A stretch of 64,000 nucleotides of DNA from Allobosea robiniae (GTDB lineage Bacteria > Pseudomonadota > Alphaproteobacteria > Rhizobiales > Beijerinckiaceae). The first letter of the stretch is position 1; each line of letters starts with the position of its first letter. The stretch is from assembly GCF_900102525.1 (NCBI RefSeq), contig NZ_FNBZ01000003.1:248001-312000 (forward strand), in the 5' to 3' direction. A program made the position numbers and the translations under genes. Positions 1-7,693 of this stretch are shown here, piece by piece. The notes under the pieces are model-generated. The model was given only the letters and a program-made list of their open reading frames with translations. It ran no database searches and had not been told where the DNA came from.

Positions 1-548
1 TCCATGGCCTGCTGGATCAGGGCAATCTCGGCTGCCGATTTCAGCTGCCGGCAGGCGGCGGTGATCGGCTGCCCGCTGGTGAAGGAAAAGCGGTTGCCCG
101 CCTTGCGCAGGCCTTCAGCGATATAGAAGGGGGTCTGCGGATCGAGCGCCACCGAGCCGCTCTCGTAGCCCAGGCTGCGTATCGTATCGACGACCAGGGC
201 AGCAGGGTCCTCATGCTCTTCCCAGCAGCGCACGTCGTCGCCGAACAGCATGTATTCCCGCGTCTTGGGCTCCTCGAAAGCGGGGCTCAGGTAGACGACC
301 TCGCCTTCGGCGGGGACGATCGCCCCGTGCAAGCGTTCGGTCAGGGCAAGGTCGATGCCCGTGAAGTAACGCAGGCTGGTCGAGGTATCGAGATAGAGCG
401 CCTGATGCCCTCCGTCTCGCAGCAGCTTCTGGGCCTTTGCGATCCGTGCGCGATACTCGTCCAGCCCGATCGCAACGCTGCGGCTCGTCGGTGGACTGAG
501 CCTGGCGAGCTCTTCTTCGAAGGATGATCCGCCTACCCCGATCGTCAT
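1..548 (-). CDS. M24-family peptidase / creatinase-like protein, N-terminal part (runs off window)
   Basis: The leftward frame opens at an ATG at 548 and stays open to base 1, so only about 182 N-terminal residues are visible. They resemble the creatinase/aminopeptidase P N-terminal domain: an early segment DEYRARIAKAQKLL, then LRYFTGIDLALTERLHGAI, and a later LKSAAEIALIQQA, which typically precedes the metal-binding pita-bread domain. The catalytic domain lies outside the window, so metal ligands and substrate cannot be judged. It is the last visible gene of a leftward operon with an FAD oxidoreductase, an FMN oxidase-like protein and a polyamine-type importer. That setting suggests hydrolysis of an amide or guanidino-type compound rather than housekeeping Xaa-Pro cleavage, but this is inference. 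Confidence 0.8.
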   Translation of the reverse strand, partial: MTIGVGGSSFEEELARLSPPTSRSVAIGLDEYRARIAKAQKLLRDGGHQALYLDTSTSLRYFTGIDLALTERLHGAIVPAEGEVVYLSPAFEEPKTREYMLFGDDVRCWEEHEDPAALVVDTIRSLGYESGSVALDPQTPFYIAEGLRKAGNRFSFTSGQPITAACRQLKSAAEIALIQQAM

Positions 549-617
549 GACATACCTCTTTCAACGTGATTGCCTTCAAAGGCACAGGTGCTCAGCGGCC
601 AGTGAACTTGATCGATA

Positions 618-1760
618 CTAAGCGTCCGTGCGCTGTTCAGCATCGTCGGCGAAGCGTCCGAACGAAGCCTTCTGAATATAGAAGCGAGCCGGCCGCATCG
701 CGTTCAACTCCGGCACGATCTCCCGCTCAAGAAGCTCACGCGCGGCGAGCCGGCCCCACATCGGCCCCCAGCCGACCCCACCATGGGAAACGGCAAAGTA
801 GAAGCCGGGCAGCCAGGGCAGTTCGCCGATGACCGGGCCTCCGTGAGGAATGGCACGGATGCCGATGCGGCTGGCGGCGACGGCGGTGCCCGCCAGCGCG
901 GGTATGAGCTCCGCAACATCCTCCAGGATGCCCTGTGGGGATGGGCCGTTGGCACCGTGGACGCTGGTGAGGGCCTCTCCGCGCCAATGAATGGCCAACC
1001 CGCCTTCGGGATCCGGCCGGCTCATCCAGGTCGGTGCGCCGATGATCTGCCTGGGTAGGCCAGGGATGGCCTCGGTATAAACCACAAGGCCGGGAACGAG
1101 TTCGAGGGGCAGAGTCGCGCCGGCCAGTGCGGCGATGTGGCTGCCCCAACTGCCTGCGGCATTGATCACCGCGTCGGCAGCGATCTCGGAGCCGTCGCGA
1201 AGCAGGACGCCGGTAACCTTGCCAGCCTGCCGCAGGACCGCGCAGACCGGCTGGTCGGTCAGCACCGAGCCACCCAGTTTTCGGACATGATCGAGCAATG
1301 TCGCTACCATGGCGGGGGCATCGACCCAGCCGGAGCGCGCCTCGTAGACGACCTCGTCGTCGTCAGCGAACAGAACGCCGGGCGCCATGCCGCGCGCCTT
1401 GCCACCATCGAGCATCTTGAGGTCGAGCCCGCGCTCGCGGCAGATGGCGAGGTCGCGCGCGATCTTGGCCCGCTCCTCCGGCAGGCCCCAGGTCAAGGTG
1501 CCGGTCCAGTGCAGCCATCCCGGGCCGATTTCCTGTTGGAGCTGGTCGAAGGTGTCGTTGAGCTGGAGCCTGAGGCGAGCGCGGCCGGGATCCTCGTCCC
1601 AACTCGCCTGCGGAAAGGTCGACAGATAGGCGATCGAGGCAGCGCTTGTGCCGGATGCGGGACGCGCAGCGTCCACGACGACGACATCGGCTTTGCCGAC
1701 GGCCAGCCTGTAAGCGATGTTCGCGCCGATCGCCCCAGCGCCGATGACGATGATTTTCAT
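618..1760 (-). CDS. FAD-dependent amino acid/amine oxidoreductase (DAO family)
   Basis: A 380-residue protein begins with the dinucleotide-binding motif IVIGAGAIGANIAYRLA. It ends with a typical DAO-family C-terminal segment, SHGGVGWGPMWGRLAARELL, in which the second half of the FAD site is formed. The family (D-amino acid dehydrogenase, glycine/sarcosine oxidase, DadA) oxidises amines or D-amino acids to imines. The ATG at 1760 overlaps the stop of the upstream FMN enzyme by 4 bases (ATGA), indicating translational coupling. The frame stays open further upstream inside the neighbouring gene, but that extension is antisense-like filler and the GxGxxG motif fixes the true start. A secondary amine or D-amino acid substrate fits the operon; the exact substrate is unknown. 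Confidence 0.85.
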   Translation of the reverse strand: MKIIVIGAGAIGANIAYRLAVGKADVVVVDAARPASGTSAASIAYLSTFPQASWDEDPGRARLRLQLNDTFDQLQQEIGPGWLHWTGTLTWGLPEERAKIARDLAICRERGLDLKMLDGGKARGMAPGVLFADDDEVVYEARSGWVDAPAMVATLLDHVRKLGGSVLTDQPVCAVLRQAGKVTGVLLRDGSEIAADAVINAAGSWGSHIAALAGATLPLELVPGLVVYTEAIPGLPRQIIGAPTWMSRPDPEGGLAIHWRGEALTSVHGANGPSPQGILEDVAELIPALAGTAVAASRIGIRAIPHGGPVIGELPWLPGFYFAVSHGGVGWGPMWGRLAARELLEREIVPELNAMRPARFYIQKASFGRFADDAEQRTDA

Positions 1761-2854
1761 GGCGACCTGCTGAAAATTCGGGGAGACAGATCGGCGACGC
1801 TGGAGCAGCCGAGATGGCCGAGGGTCGTCCAGAATTCGCGTTTCACGAGTTCCAGCGTGCGTCGTACTCCGTACTCGCCATCTGCCGCCAGGCCGAACGC
1901 GACGAGGCGTCCCAGAGCGACGGCATTGGCACCCAGCGCTATGGCGGTGGCGATATCGCTGCCTCGACGCACTCCGGAGTCGAAGATGATCGGAACCTCG
2001 GCTCCGACCGCGGCGCGAATATGAGGCAATATCTCCAGTGTCGTCAGGGTGCGATCGATGGACCGGCCTCCGTAGTTGGAGACATAGAGCGCGACGGCTC
2101 CCGCATCGAGCGCCGCCTGCGCGTCGGCGACGCTCTGGACGCCCTTGACGATACAGGGAAGCGGGCTGCGGGCGATAACGTCGGCGGCTTGCTTCCAACC
2201 CCAGCGCGGCTCGGCAAAATCGAGCAACTCGACCAGATTTGCCGGATCGGACAGGCCTGGGCCGAAATTCGACGGCCCCTTCTCGCCGCGCGGGGAGAAG
2301 CGGTCCTCCATCATGCGTTCGCGCCATTGACGGATCGGCGAATAGGTGGCGCAGACATGGGTGTAGCCGGCCGCCCTGGCGCGGCCGATCATCTGCAGGA
2401 CGCCTTCCGGATCGCCGACGAAGGTCATCTGGAAAATCTTGGCCACGCCTGACGCCTGCGCCACCTCTTCCAGGTGAAACGAGGACGCCGCCGGCACCAT
2501 CTGCTTGATACCGGCGGCCTCGGCCGCCCGCCCGATGGCGCAATGGCCGTCGGGATGGAACACGGCTTCGCCGCCGAAAGGCGCGATCAGCGCCGGGAAG
2601 CTCAGGTCGTGCCCCAGCAGGTTCGTTCGCGTATCCGGGTTGGATATCCCGGCGAACAACGGCGTATCGAACCTGATCCGGTCGAAGACGCTGGTGTTCT
2701 CCTCGCGCGTGACCTCGTCGCCGGTTCCACAATTCAGATAATTCCAGTCGATCTCCGAAAGCTGCCGCCGCGCCTGCGCATGGATGCCGCGAAGCGTCGT
2801 GTACTTCTCATCGGTGCGGTAGCGGTCGTCCAGCCGCTGCTCGGGCTTGCTCAT
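1757..2854 (-). CDS. FMN-dependent alpha-hydroxyacid oxidase/dehydrogenase family protein with altered catalytic motif
   Basis: This 365-residue protein has the TIM-barrel layout of the lactate dehydrogenase/glycolate oxidase family. Visible are an N-terminal NYLNCGTGDEVT segment, an FMN-contact strand PLPCIVKGVQS, and the C-terminal phosphate-binding segment FDSGVRRGSDIATAIALGA. In classical members the catalytic histidine sits in SNHGGRQ. Here the motif reads SNYGGRS, with Tyr261 (codon at 2072-2074) in place of His. The protein keeps the fold and probably FMN, but ordinary 2-hydroxyacid oxidation would lack its base, so a different substrate or role is likely. It lies 16 bases after the isochorismatase-fold gene and overlaps the next gene by 4 bases, in the same operon. 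Confidence 0.85.
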   Translation of the reverse strand: MSKPEQRLDDRYRTDEKYTTLRGIHAQARRQLSEIDWNYLNCGTGDEVTREENTSVFDRIRFDTPLFAGISNPDTRTNLLGHDLSFPALIAPFGGEAVFHPDGHCAIGRAAEAAGIKQMVPAASSFHLEEVAQASGVAKIFQMTFVGDPEGVLQMIGRARAAGYTHVCATYSPIRQWRERMMEDRFSPRGEKGPSNFGPGLSDPANLVELLDFAEPRWGWKQAADVIARSPLPCIVKGVQSVADAQAALDAGAVALYVSNYGGRSIDRTLTTLEILPHIRAAVGAEVPIIFDSGVRRGSDIATAIALGANAVALGRLVAFGLAADGEYGVRRTLELVKREFWTTLGHLGCSSVADLSPRIFSRSP

Positions 2855-2870
2855 GATGGTGACTTTCGTC

Positions 2871-3458
2871 TCAGGCCTGCGCCTTGAAGGCGGCGATGAT
2901 CTCGTCGGTCGAGCGGACGCGGCCGATATAGGGGAAGACGTATTTGAGAGAGGCCTCGTGGGCCTCGGCAGTGCCGGCGGCCATGGCGTCGCGCACGAAG
3001 ATCACGTCGTAGCCGTGATCATAGGCATTCCGGCCGGTGCCCTCGACGCCGAAATTGGTCGAGATCCCGGCCAGCACGATCGTCTTGATCCCACGCCGCC
3101 GAAGCTGCAGGTCGAGGTCGGAGCCGTAGAAGGCGTTAAAGCTCTTCTTGTTCACGACCGGCTCGTTGATGCGCCTGTCCATCTCCGGGACGAGCTGATC
3201 CCAGTTCTCGATGCGGTGCGGGTAGCGGGGCCGCTTGACGTCGAGGTTGGGGCCCAGATTGTCCGACTCGTCGGGCAGGAAGGTCGTGCGCACGAAGACG
3301 GGCAGGGCACCCGCCGCCCGCGCAGGTTCGATCATCGACGCAATGCGGGCGACGACCTCGGTCGCGCTGTGCGGCGCGGCCGCGTGATGCGCGACGGAAG
3401 TCTGCATGTCGATGGAAACGAGGGCGGTGGTTTTTGCGTCGAACAGGGTGTCGGTCAT
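2871..3458 (-). CDS. Isochorismatase-fold (cysteine hydrolase family) protein lacking the usual cysteine
   Basis: A 195-residue alpha/beta protein of the isochorismatase superfamily, which includes nicotinamidases, N-carbamoylsarcosine amidases and isochorismatases. The first catalytic Asp is seen in VSIDMQTS (Asp17) and the Lys in NKKSFNAF (about Lys105). The nucleophile motif, normally TNxCVxxTAR, reads STNFGVEGTGR, so Gly137 replaces Cys. True isochorismatases such as PhzD also lack the Cys and hydrolyse a vinyl ether, so the protein may still be a hydrolase, but not a thiol amidase. The ATG at 3458 is chosen because the family starts a few residues before the first strand. It is co-directional with the downstream oxidases and the upstream importer. 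Confidence 0.85.
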   Translation of the reverse strand: MTDTLFDAKTTALVSIDMQTSVAHHAAAPHSATEVVARIASMIEPARAAGALPVFVRTTFLPDESDNLGPNLDVKRPRYPHRIENWDQLVPEMDRRINEPVVNKKSFNAFYGSDLDLQLRRRGIKTIVLAGISTNFGVEGTGRNAYDHGYDVIFVRDAMAAGTAEAHEASLKYVFPYIGRVRSTDEIIAAFKAQA

Positions 3459-3682
3459 GGATCGGCTCTTTCTGAATTGGGATGGCGGAGCACATCGCTG
3501 CCGCAGCATCGTCGGGCACAGGCTCGCAATCCCGCGCCGGCAGGCTTCGAAAATCCGGGTGGTAGGGGGCTTTGCTGCAGTGGTTCGGCGTCAATCGCGC
3601 CGGGTGGGAGGAGCGCGGCAATGGCTGTCGAGGCACGAGATCATGGCTCGAAACTCTGCTCGGTCGGGGGCACGGGCGGGGC

Positions 3683-4570
3683 TCATGCGCGTGCCTGGCG
3701 TCCGAGGATCAGCTTGTTGGCGAGAACGGTCATGACGAGCGTCGTCGTCATCAGGATCAAAGCGAGAGCCGAGGCGAAGGGCCAGTTGTTGTTCGCCGTA
3801 AACTCCCAGTAGAGCAGCGGCGCCATCATGTGGAAGCGCGGCCCGCCGATCAGCACCGGCGTCGCGAATGCGTTCATCGCGAGGATGAAGCAGAGCACTG
3901 CGGCGATCATCGTCCCCGGCAACGCCATGGGCCAGACGATCCGCCAGAAGGCGCGGGCCGGCGCGGCTCCGAGGCTCTCGGCGGCTTGCTCCAGGTTCTC
4001 GTCGATTCCCTCGACGACGCTCTGCAGCGTCAGGATCATGTAGGGCAGGTTGATGGAGATGATGCCGATGATGACGCCCGTGGTCGTCTGCATCAGCGTC
4101 ATCGTGCCCAGGCCCAAGCTGGTGGCGGCAAGGTTGATGACGCCGCCATGCGAGAACAGAACCATCCAGCCGATGGAACGGACGGTGCTGCTGACGAAGA
4201 GCGGCAGCACCATCAGCAGCATCACCGCGTTCTTCCACCGGCTCTGCCAGCGGGCCAGCCGATACGCGATTGGAAAGCCGAAGAGCAGACAGAACGCCGT
4301 CGAGCTCAACGCCACGACCACGGTGGTGATCATGACGTCGGTATAGTAGGCGTCGCCGAAGAAGCGCGTGTAGTTCTCCGCGGTCGCAGCCTCGACCATG
4401 AGCTTTGTCGGATCGAAGCGGTTGAAGCTCATGCGGAGCAGCAACAGCAGCGGCGCCACCAGCATCACTGCCACGACGGCCGTGGCCGGTGTCAGCAATG
4501 CGCTGGCGGCCGCGAGATGTCCCTTCTCGCGCCGGTCGGAAGGCAAGGGCGTGGCTGCGGCCAGGGTCAT
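3683..4570 (-). CDS. ABC transporter permease, spermidine/putrescine type (PotB-like)
   Basis: A 295-residue inner-membrane permease with about six predicted helices. The first is AVVAVMLVAPLLLLLRMSF after a short cytoplasmic tail. The EAA-type coupling loop is ESLGAAPARAFWRIVWPMALPG, the contact point for the ATPase. The ATG at 4570 overlaps the stop of the solute-binding protein by 4 bases. The gene order within the operon (permease, ATPase, binding protein, permease) gives a complete importer of the Pot family, whose members carry polyamines, opines, phosphonates or other cationic small molecules. The gap of 224 bases to the isochorismatase-fold gene could hold a secondary promoter, but no convincing one was seen. 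Confidence 0.88.
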   Translation of the reverse strand: MTLAAATPLPSDRREKGHLAAASALLTPATAVVAVMLVAPLLLLLRMSFNRFDPTKLMVEAATAENYTRFFGDAYYTDVMITTVVVALSSTAFCLLFGFPIAYRLARWQSRWKNAVMLLMVLPLFVSSTVRSIGWMVLFSHGGVINLAATSLGLGTMTLMQTTTGVIIGIISINLPYMILTLQSVVEGIDENLEQAAESLGAAPARAFWRIVWPMALPGTMIAAVLCFILAMNAFATPVLIGGPRFHMMAPLLYWEFTANNNWPFASALALILMTTTLVMTVLANKLILGRQARA

Positions 4571-5625
4571 CCCTTGTACTCGATGTTCTTCTTCCACCAG
4601 TCGCTCATTGCCGGAAGCTCGCGGGCGAGCTTGTCGAGATCTGGGGAGACCAGTTTCGGCGCATCCGGCGGCAGTTCCAGCCGCTTGGCCAGATTGGGAG
4701 GCAGGTTGGCGTTCGCTATCGAGGGCATGTAGCCCATGTTCTCGGCAAAGCCCTGCTGCGCCTTGGGCTGCAGCGCGGCCTCGATATAGGCGTAGGCCGC
4801 GTCCTTGTTTTGGGCATTCTTGGGGATGACCAAGCCAGAGACGTAGAGCATCGCGCCGCTCTTCGGCCAGGCCGACTCGATCCGGACACCGGCGTTCTGC
4901 CACATGATCGAGCGGGCCTGCCAGATGACCGCGATGGCGATCTCCTTGGACTTGAAGGCTTGGGTAAATGCTTCCGGCTGGGCATAGAGGCGCAGCCCGT
5001 TGGCGTTGACGTCCTTGAGATAGCTCTTTCCGGCCTCGTAATCGTCGAGCGAGCCGCCGCGATACAGGGCGCCGGCCATCAGGAACGCATAATAGTTGGC
5101 GATGATGGCGCCGACCTTGCCCTTGTATTTCGGGCTCAGAAGCGCATCGAGATCCGTCGGCGGCTCGTCAACCTGCTCGGGATCGTAAATGATGACCTGT
5201 GCGCTGACGATGTGGGGAACGATGTAGGGGTCTCGCGCCTCGGGGCGGATCGCATTCCAGCTCGGCAGCTTGGCCGGATCGATCGGCAACAGGGCATCGG
5301 CGTTGCGCAGGGCCTGTGCCTTTACGTTGTCGAAGCACTGAACATCCACCGCACCGCGCGGCAGGATGCGCTGGGCGATCGTCTTGGCCATGCGGGTATC
5401 GGAATCGCCGACATCCTGGACGACCCTGACGGCTTTGTCCGCCATAATCGGATCGACATTCTCCCGCAGCAGCCTGCCATAGTCGCCGCCCCAGGTCCCG
5501 ACCGTGACTGAGCCGCCCGATTGCGCGAAACTCTGGCCCGCGAACGGTACGGCGACCGCTCCTGCCGATGCGCCTGCGATGAAGTTTCGCCGGGAGATGC
5601 GATCGAACGTCGTATTCTTGATCAT
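4567..5625 (-). CDS. ABC transporter periplasmic substrate-binding protein, PotD-like, Tat-exported
   Basis: A 352-residue binding protein. Its N-terminus carries a twin-arginine signal, ISRRNFIAGASAGAVAVPF, ending near SFAQ, so it should fold before Tat export to the periplasm. The mature part starts with GGSVTVGTWGGDYG, typical of the PotD/family 1 solute-binding class for polyamine-like ligands, and ends with DWWKKNIEYKG. It lies between the ATPase gene (gap 42 bases) and the second permease (4-base overlap). The ligand is probably the substrate of the downstream oxidoreductases, an amine or amide. This is inferred from the neighbourhood only. Confidence 0.88.
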   Translation of the reverse strand: MIKNTTFDRISRRNFIAGASAGAVAVPFAGQSFAQSGGSVTVGTWGGDYGRLLRENVDPIMADKAVRVVQDVGDSDTRMAKTIAQRILPRGAVDVQCFDNVKAQALRNADALLPIDPAKLPSWNAIRPEARDPYIVPHIVSAQVIIYDPEQVDEPPTDLDALLSPKYKGKVGAIIANYYAFLMAGALYRGGSLDDYEAGKSYLKDVNANGLRLYAQPEAFTQAFKSKEIAIAVIWQARSIMWQNAGVRIESAWPKSGAMLYVSGLVIPKNAQNKDAAYAYIEAALQPKAQQGFAENMGYMPSIANANLPPNLAKRLELPPDAPKLVSPDLDKLARELPAMSDWWKKNIEYKG

Positions 5626-5667
5626 GGCAGTCCCCTGTAGTTGCTCGCGACGGTTGCTTTTTGAAGT

Positions 5668-6720
5668 TTACGAGGCTTCGAAGACGCGCTCCGCGCTGCC
5701 GTCCCAATCGATCGAGACTTCCGATCCCGGCGGCAGGCACAGGCGGTTGCCGGGCTCCGAAGCCTGGCGAACGACGATGCGCTTGTCGGGTGCGATCTGC
5801 ACCGCATGCTCCACGACCGCGCCGAGATAGACGCCGACCACGACCGTCCCCGTGAGCTTGCCCGCCTCCCGGCCCGCGCGCAGGGCCAGCCGTTCGGGAC
5901 GCAGCGCCATCGTCGCCGGGCCGGAGCGACGGTCGGACGAGAGGAGGAGCGGCTGTTCCCCTCCGAAGGCGAAGTTGCGCTGCCCGTCGACATGGCCTTC
6001 GATCAGGTTGCTGCGGCCGATGAAGCTCGCGACGAAGGCCGTTTCCGGTCGCTCGTAGAGATCTTCCTGATCGCCAGTCTGCTGGATGCGACCGTCCTTC
6101 ATCACGACGAGCCGATCGCCCATGGCCATGGCCTCGTCCTGATCATGGGTGACCATGATGGTGGTGAACCCATGCTCGCGCTGCAGGATGCGGATATCGC
6201 GAGCGACCTCCGACCTGAGGGAGGCGTCGAGGTTCGACAACGGCTCGTCGAGCAGGACGATGTCGGGGCGAATGGCGAGCGCCCGCGCCAGGGCCACGCG
6301 CTGCTGCTGCCCGCCGGACAATTGCCGCGGCAGGCGGTCTGCGAGCCCGTCCAGCTTGACCAGAGCGAGCATCTCGTCGACGCGCCTGGACGCTTCCGCC
6401 CGCCCGATGCCGCGCATCTCGAGGCCGAAACCGATATTGGCCGCTGCCGTGAGATGCGGGAACAGCGCGTAGTTCTGGAAGACGATGCCCATATTCCGCT
6501 TATGCGGCGGCAGATCGACGATGCTTCTGCCGGACACCTTGATGTCGCCGCGGCTCGCCGCGACGAAACCGGCGATCATCCGCAGCGTCGTGGTCTTGCC
6601 GCATCCGGACGGGCCCAGAAGCGCAACCATCTCGCCCGCCCGCACATTGAGCGAGAACTGATCGACGGCTGCCATCGTGCCGTAGAATTTCGAGACGTTT
6701 TCGATGTCGAGCGTGCTCAT
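5668..6720 (-). CDS. ABC transporter ATP-binding protein, PotA-like
   Basis: A 350-residue ATPase with all motifs intact: Walker A GPSGCGKTT near residue 38, signature LSGGQQQRVALARAL, and Walker B followed by the D-loop in LLDEPLSNLD. A switch His lies in VTHDQDEAMAMGD. The last 110 residues form a TOBE-type regulatory domain, including ALRPERLALRAG. It energises import by the two permeases on either side. The ATG at 6720 overlaps the end of the upstream permease gene by 4 bases. Confidence 0.9.
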   Translation of the reverse strand: MSTLDIENVSKFYGTMAAVDQFSLNVRAGEMVALLGPSGCGKTTTLRMIAGFVAASRGDIKVSGRSIVDLPPHKRNMGIVFQNYALFPHLTAAANIGFGLEMRGIGRAEASRRVDEMLALVKLDGLADRLPRQLSGGQQQRVALARALAIRPDIVLLDEPLSNLDASLRSEVARDIRILQREHGFTTIMVTHDQDEAMAMGDRLVVMKDGRIQQTGDQEDLYERPETAFVASFIGRSNLIEGHVDGQRNFAFGGEQPLLLSSDRRSGPATMALRPERLALRAGREAGKLTGTVVVGVYLGAVVEHAVQIAPDKRIVVRQASEPGNRLCLPPGSEVSIDWDGSAERVFEAS

Positions 6721-7565
6721 CGCGCAACCCGCCCGAGATTGGCGAAATTGCCGAGTGCGAACAGGATGGCGCCGATGCCGACGATCTGCAGGACGGAGAT
6801 CGCCGCGATCAGCGGATCCAGCCGATATTCCAGATATTGCAGGATCGCGATCGGCAAGGTCGACATGCCGGGGCTGACGAGAAACAAGCTGATCTCCAGA
6901 TTTTCGAAACTGATGATGAAGGCGAAGAAGCCGGAGGCGACGATGCCGTTGCGCATGGCGGGAAGCGTCACGCGCCAGATCACGCGGGGCGGCGAGGCTC
7001 CCAGGCTGGCGGCCGCCTCCTCGGTCACGCGATCATGGTTCGTCAGGCTGGCAAGGCAGATCCGGATGACCCATGGGATCGTGATCAGAACATGGGCCAG
7101 GACGAGCAGGGCCATGCTGCCGGCAAGAGGCAATTCCGTGCGCAACTCCACGGTGATCGCGAACACGTAGATCGCGAGGCCGATCGCGATTCCGGGAATG
7201 GTCAACGGCGCCAGAAGCAGCGTTCCGATCCCTTGCGTGCCTCTATTCCGGTAGCGCGACAGGGCTATGCCGGCTGGGACCCCGAACAGCAGGCTCAACC
7301 CGCCCGCCAGCAATGCAAGCTTCAGGCTGGTCAGAAGCGGAGAAATGAATTGAGGAATGCTCGATCCATACCACGCCAATGAATATCCCTGAGGAGGGAA
7401 GACAATGACCTTATCGTCGAAAAAACTGACGTAAACCGTCAAGATCAGGGGCGCGAAAACTGTAATTAGACCGGAAACAACCAGAGCCGTTGCTCCGGGT
7501 CGCGCCAACCATTCCAGTTTTTCTGTCAATCCGAGCGACGATGCGCTGGGCGCCGTATCCGACAT
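6717..7565 (-). CDS. ABC transporter permease, spermidine/putrescine type (PotC-like), first gene of the catabolic operon
   Basis: A 282-residue permease with about six hydrophobic helices, beginning near residue 20 with ALVVSGLITVFAPLIL. The coupling loop is EEAAASLGASPPRVIWRVTLPA. The start is placed at the ATG at 7565 because GGGGATAAAG lies just upstream as a ribosome binding site; a longer frame to 7607 lacks such support. It is the first gene of the leftward operon, facing a divergent LysR gene. The binding-site region lies within an inverted repeat (7567-7603), which could affect initiation. Confidence 0.88.
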   Translation of the reverse strand: MSDTAPSASSLGLTEKLEWLARPGATALVVSGLITVFAPLILTVYVSFFDDKVIVFPPQGYSLAWYGSSIPQFISPLLTSLKLALLAGGLSLLFGVPAGIALSRYRNRGTQGIGTLLLAPLTIPGIAIGLAIYVFAITVELRTELPLAGSMALLVLAHVLITIPWVIRICLASLTNHDRVTEEAAASLGASPPRVIWRVTLPAMRNGIVASGFFAFIISFENLEISLFLVSPGMSTLPIAILQYLEYRLDPLIAAISVLQIVGIGAILFALGNFANLGRVAR

Positions 7566-7566
7566 C

Positions 7567-7603
7567 TTTATCCCCTGTTGGGCTATAGCGTGGACGGGAT
7601 AAA
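7567..7603 (-). promoter_or_regulatory. Inverted repeat covering the ribosome binding site of the leftward operon
   Basis: The 8-base arms TTTATCCC (7567-7574) and GGGATAAA (7596-7603) are perfect complements separated by 21 bases. In the leftward transcript the second arm to be made contains GGGATAAAG, the apparent Shine-Dalgarno of the permease gene at 7565. Pairing could therefore mask initiation. The complementarity is direct observation; a regulatory role is inference. Confidence 0.35.
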
Positions 7604-7610
7604 ACATCGC

Positions 7611-7629
7611 GTCAAATTATTTGTTTGAC
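7611..7629. promoter_or_regulatory. Candidate LysR-type operator
   Basis: The interrupted palindrome GTCAAA-N7-TTTGAC contains the T-N11-A spacing expected of LysR-type boxes. It sits in the 128-base region between the divergent LysR gene and the polyamine-type operon. This is the classic position for an autoregulating LysR activator. No binding evidence is available from sequence alone. Confidence 0.45.
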
Positions 7630-7693
7630 CGAGTTGATAACGAGTGGGAATGATTTTGCTCGGAGATCGGGTCTCCAAAGGGGCAACTGCTCG

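Noticed and set aside
1761-2732. In-frame upstream extension of the FAD oxidoreductase to about 704 residues.
   Set aside because: The extension lies within the FMN-protein gene in another frame and has no family match. The GxGxxG motif directly follows the ATG at 1760.
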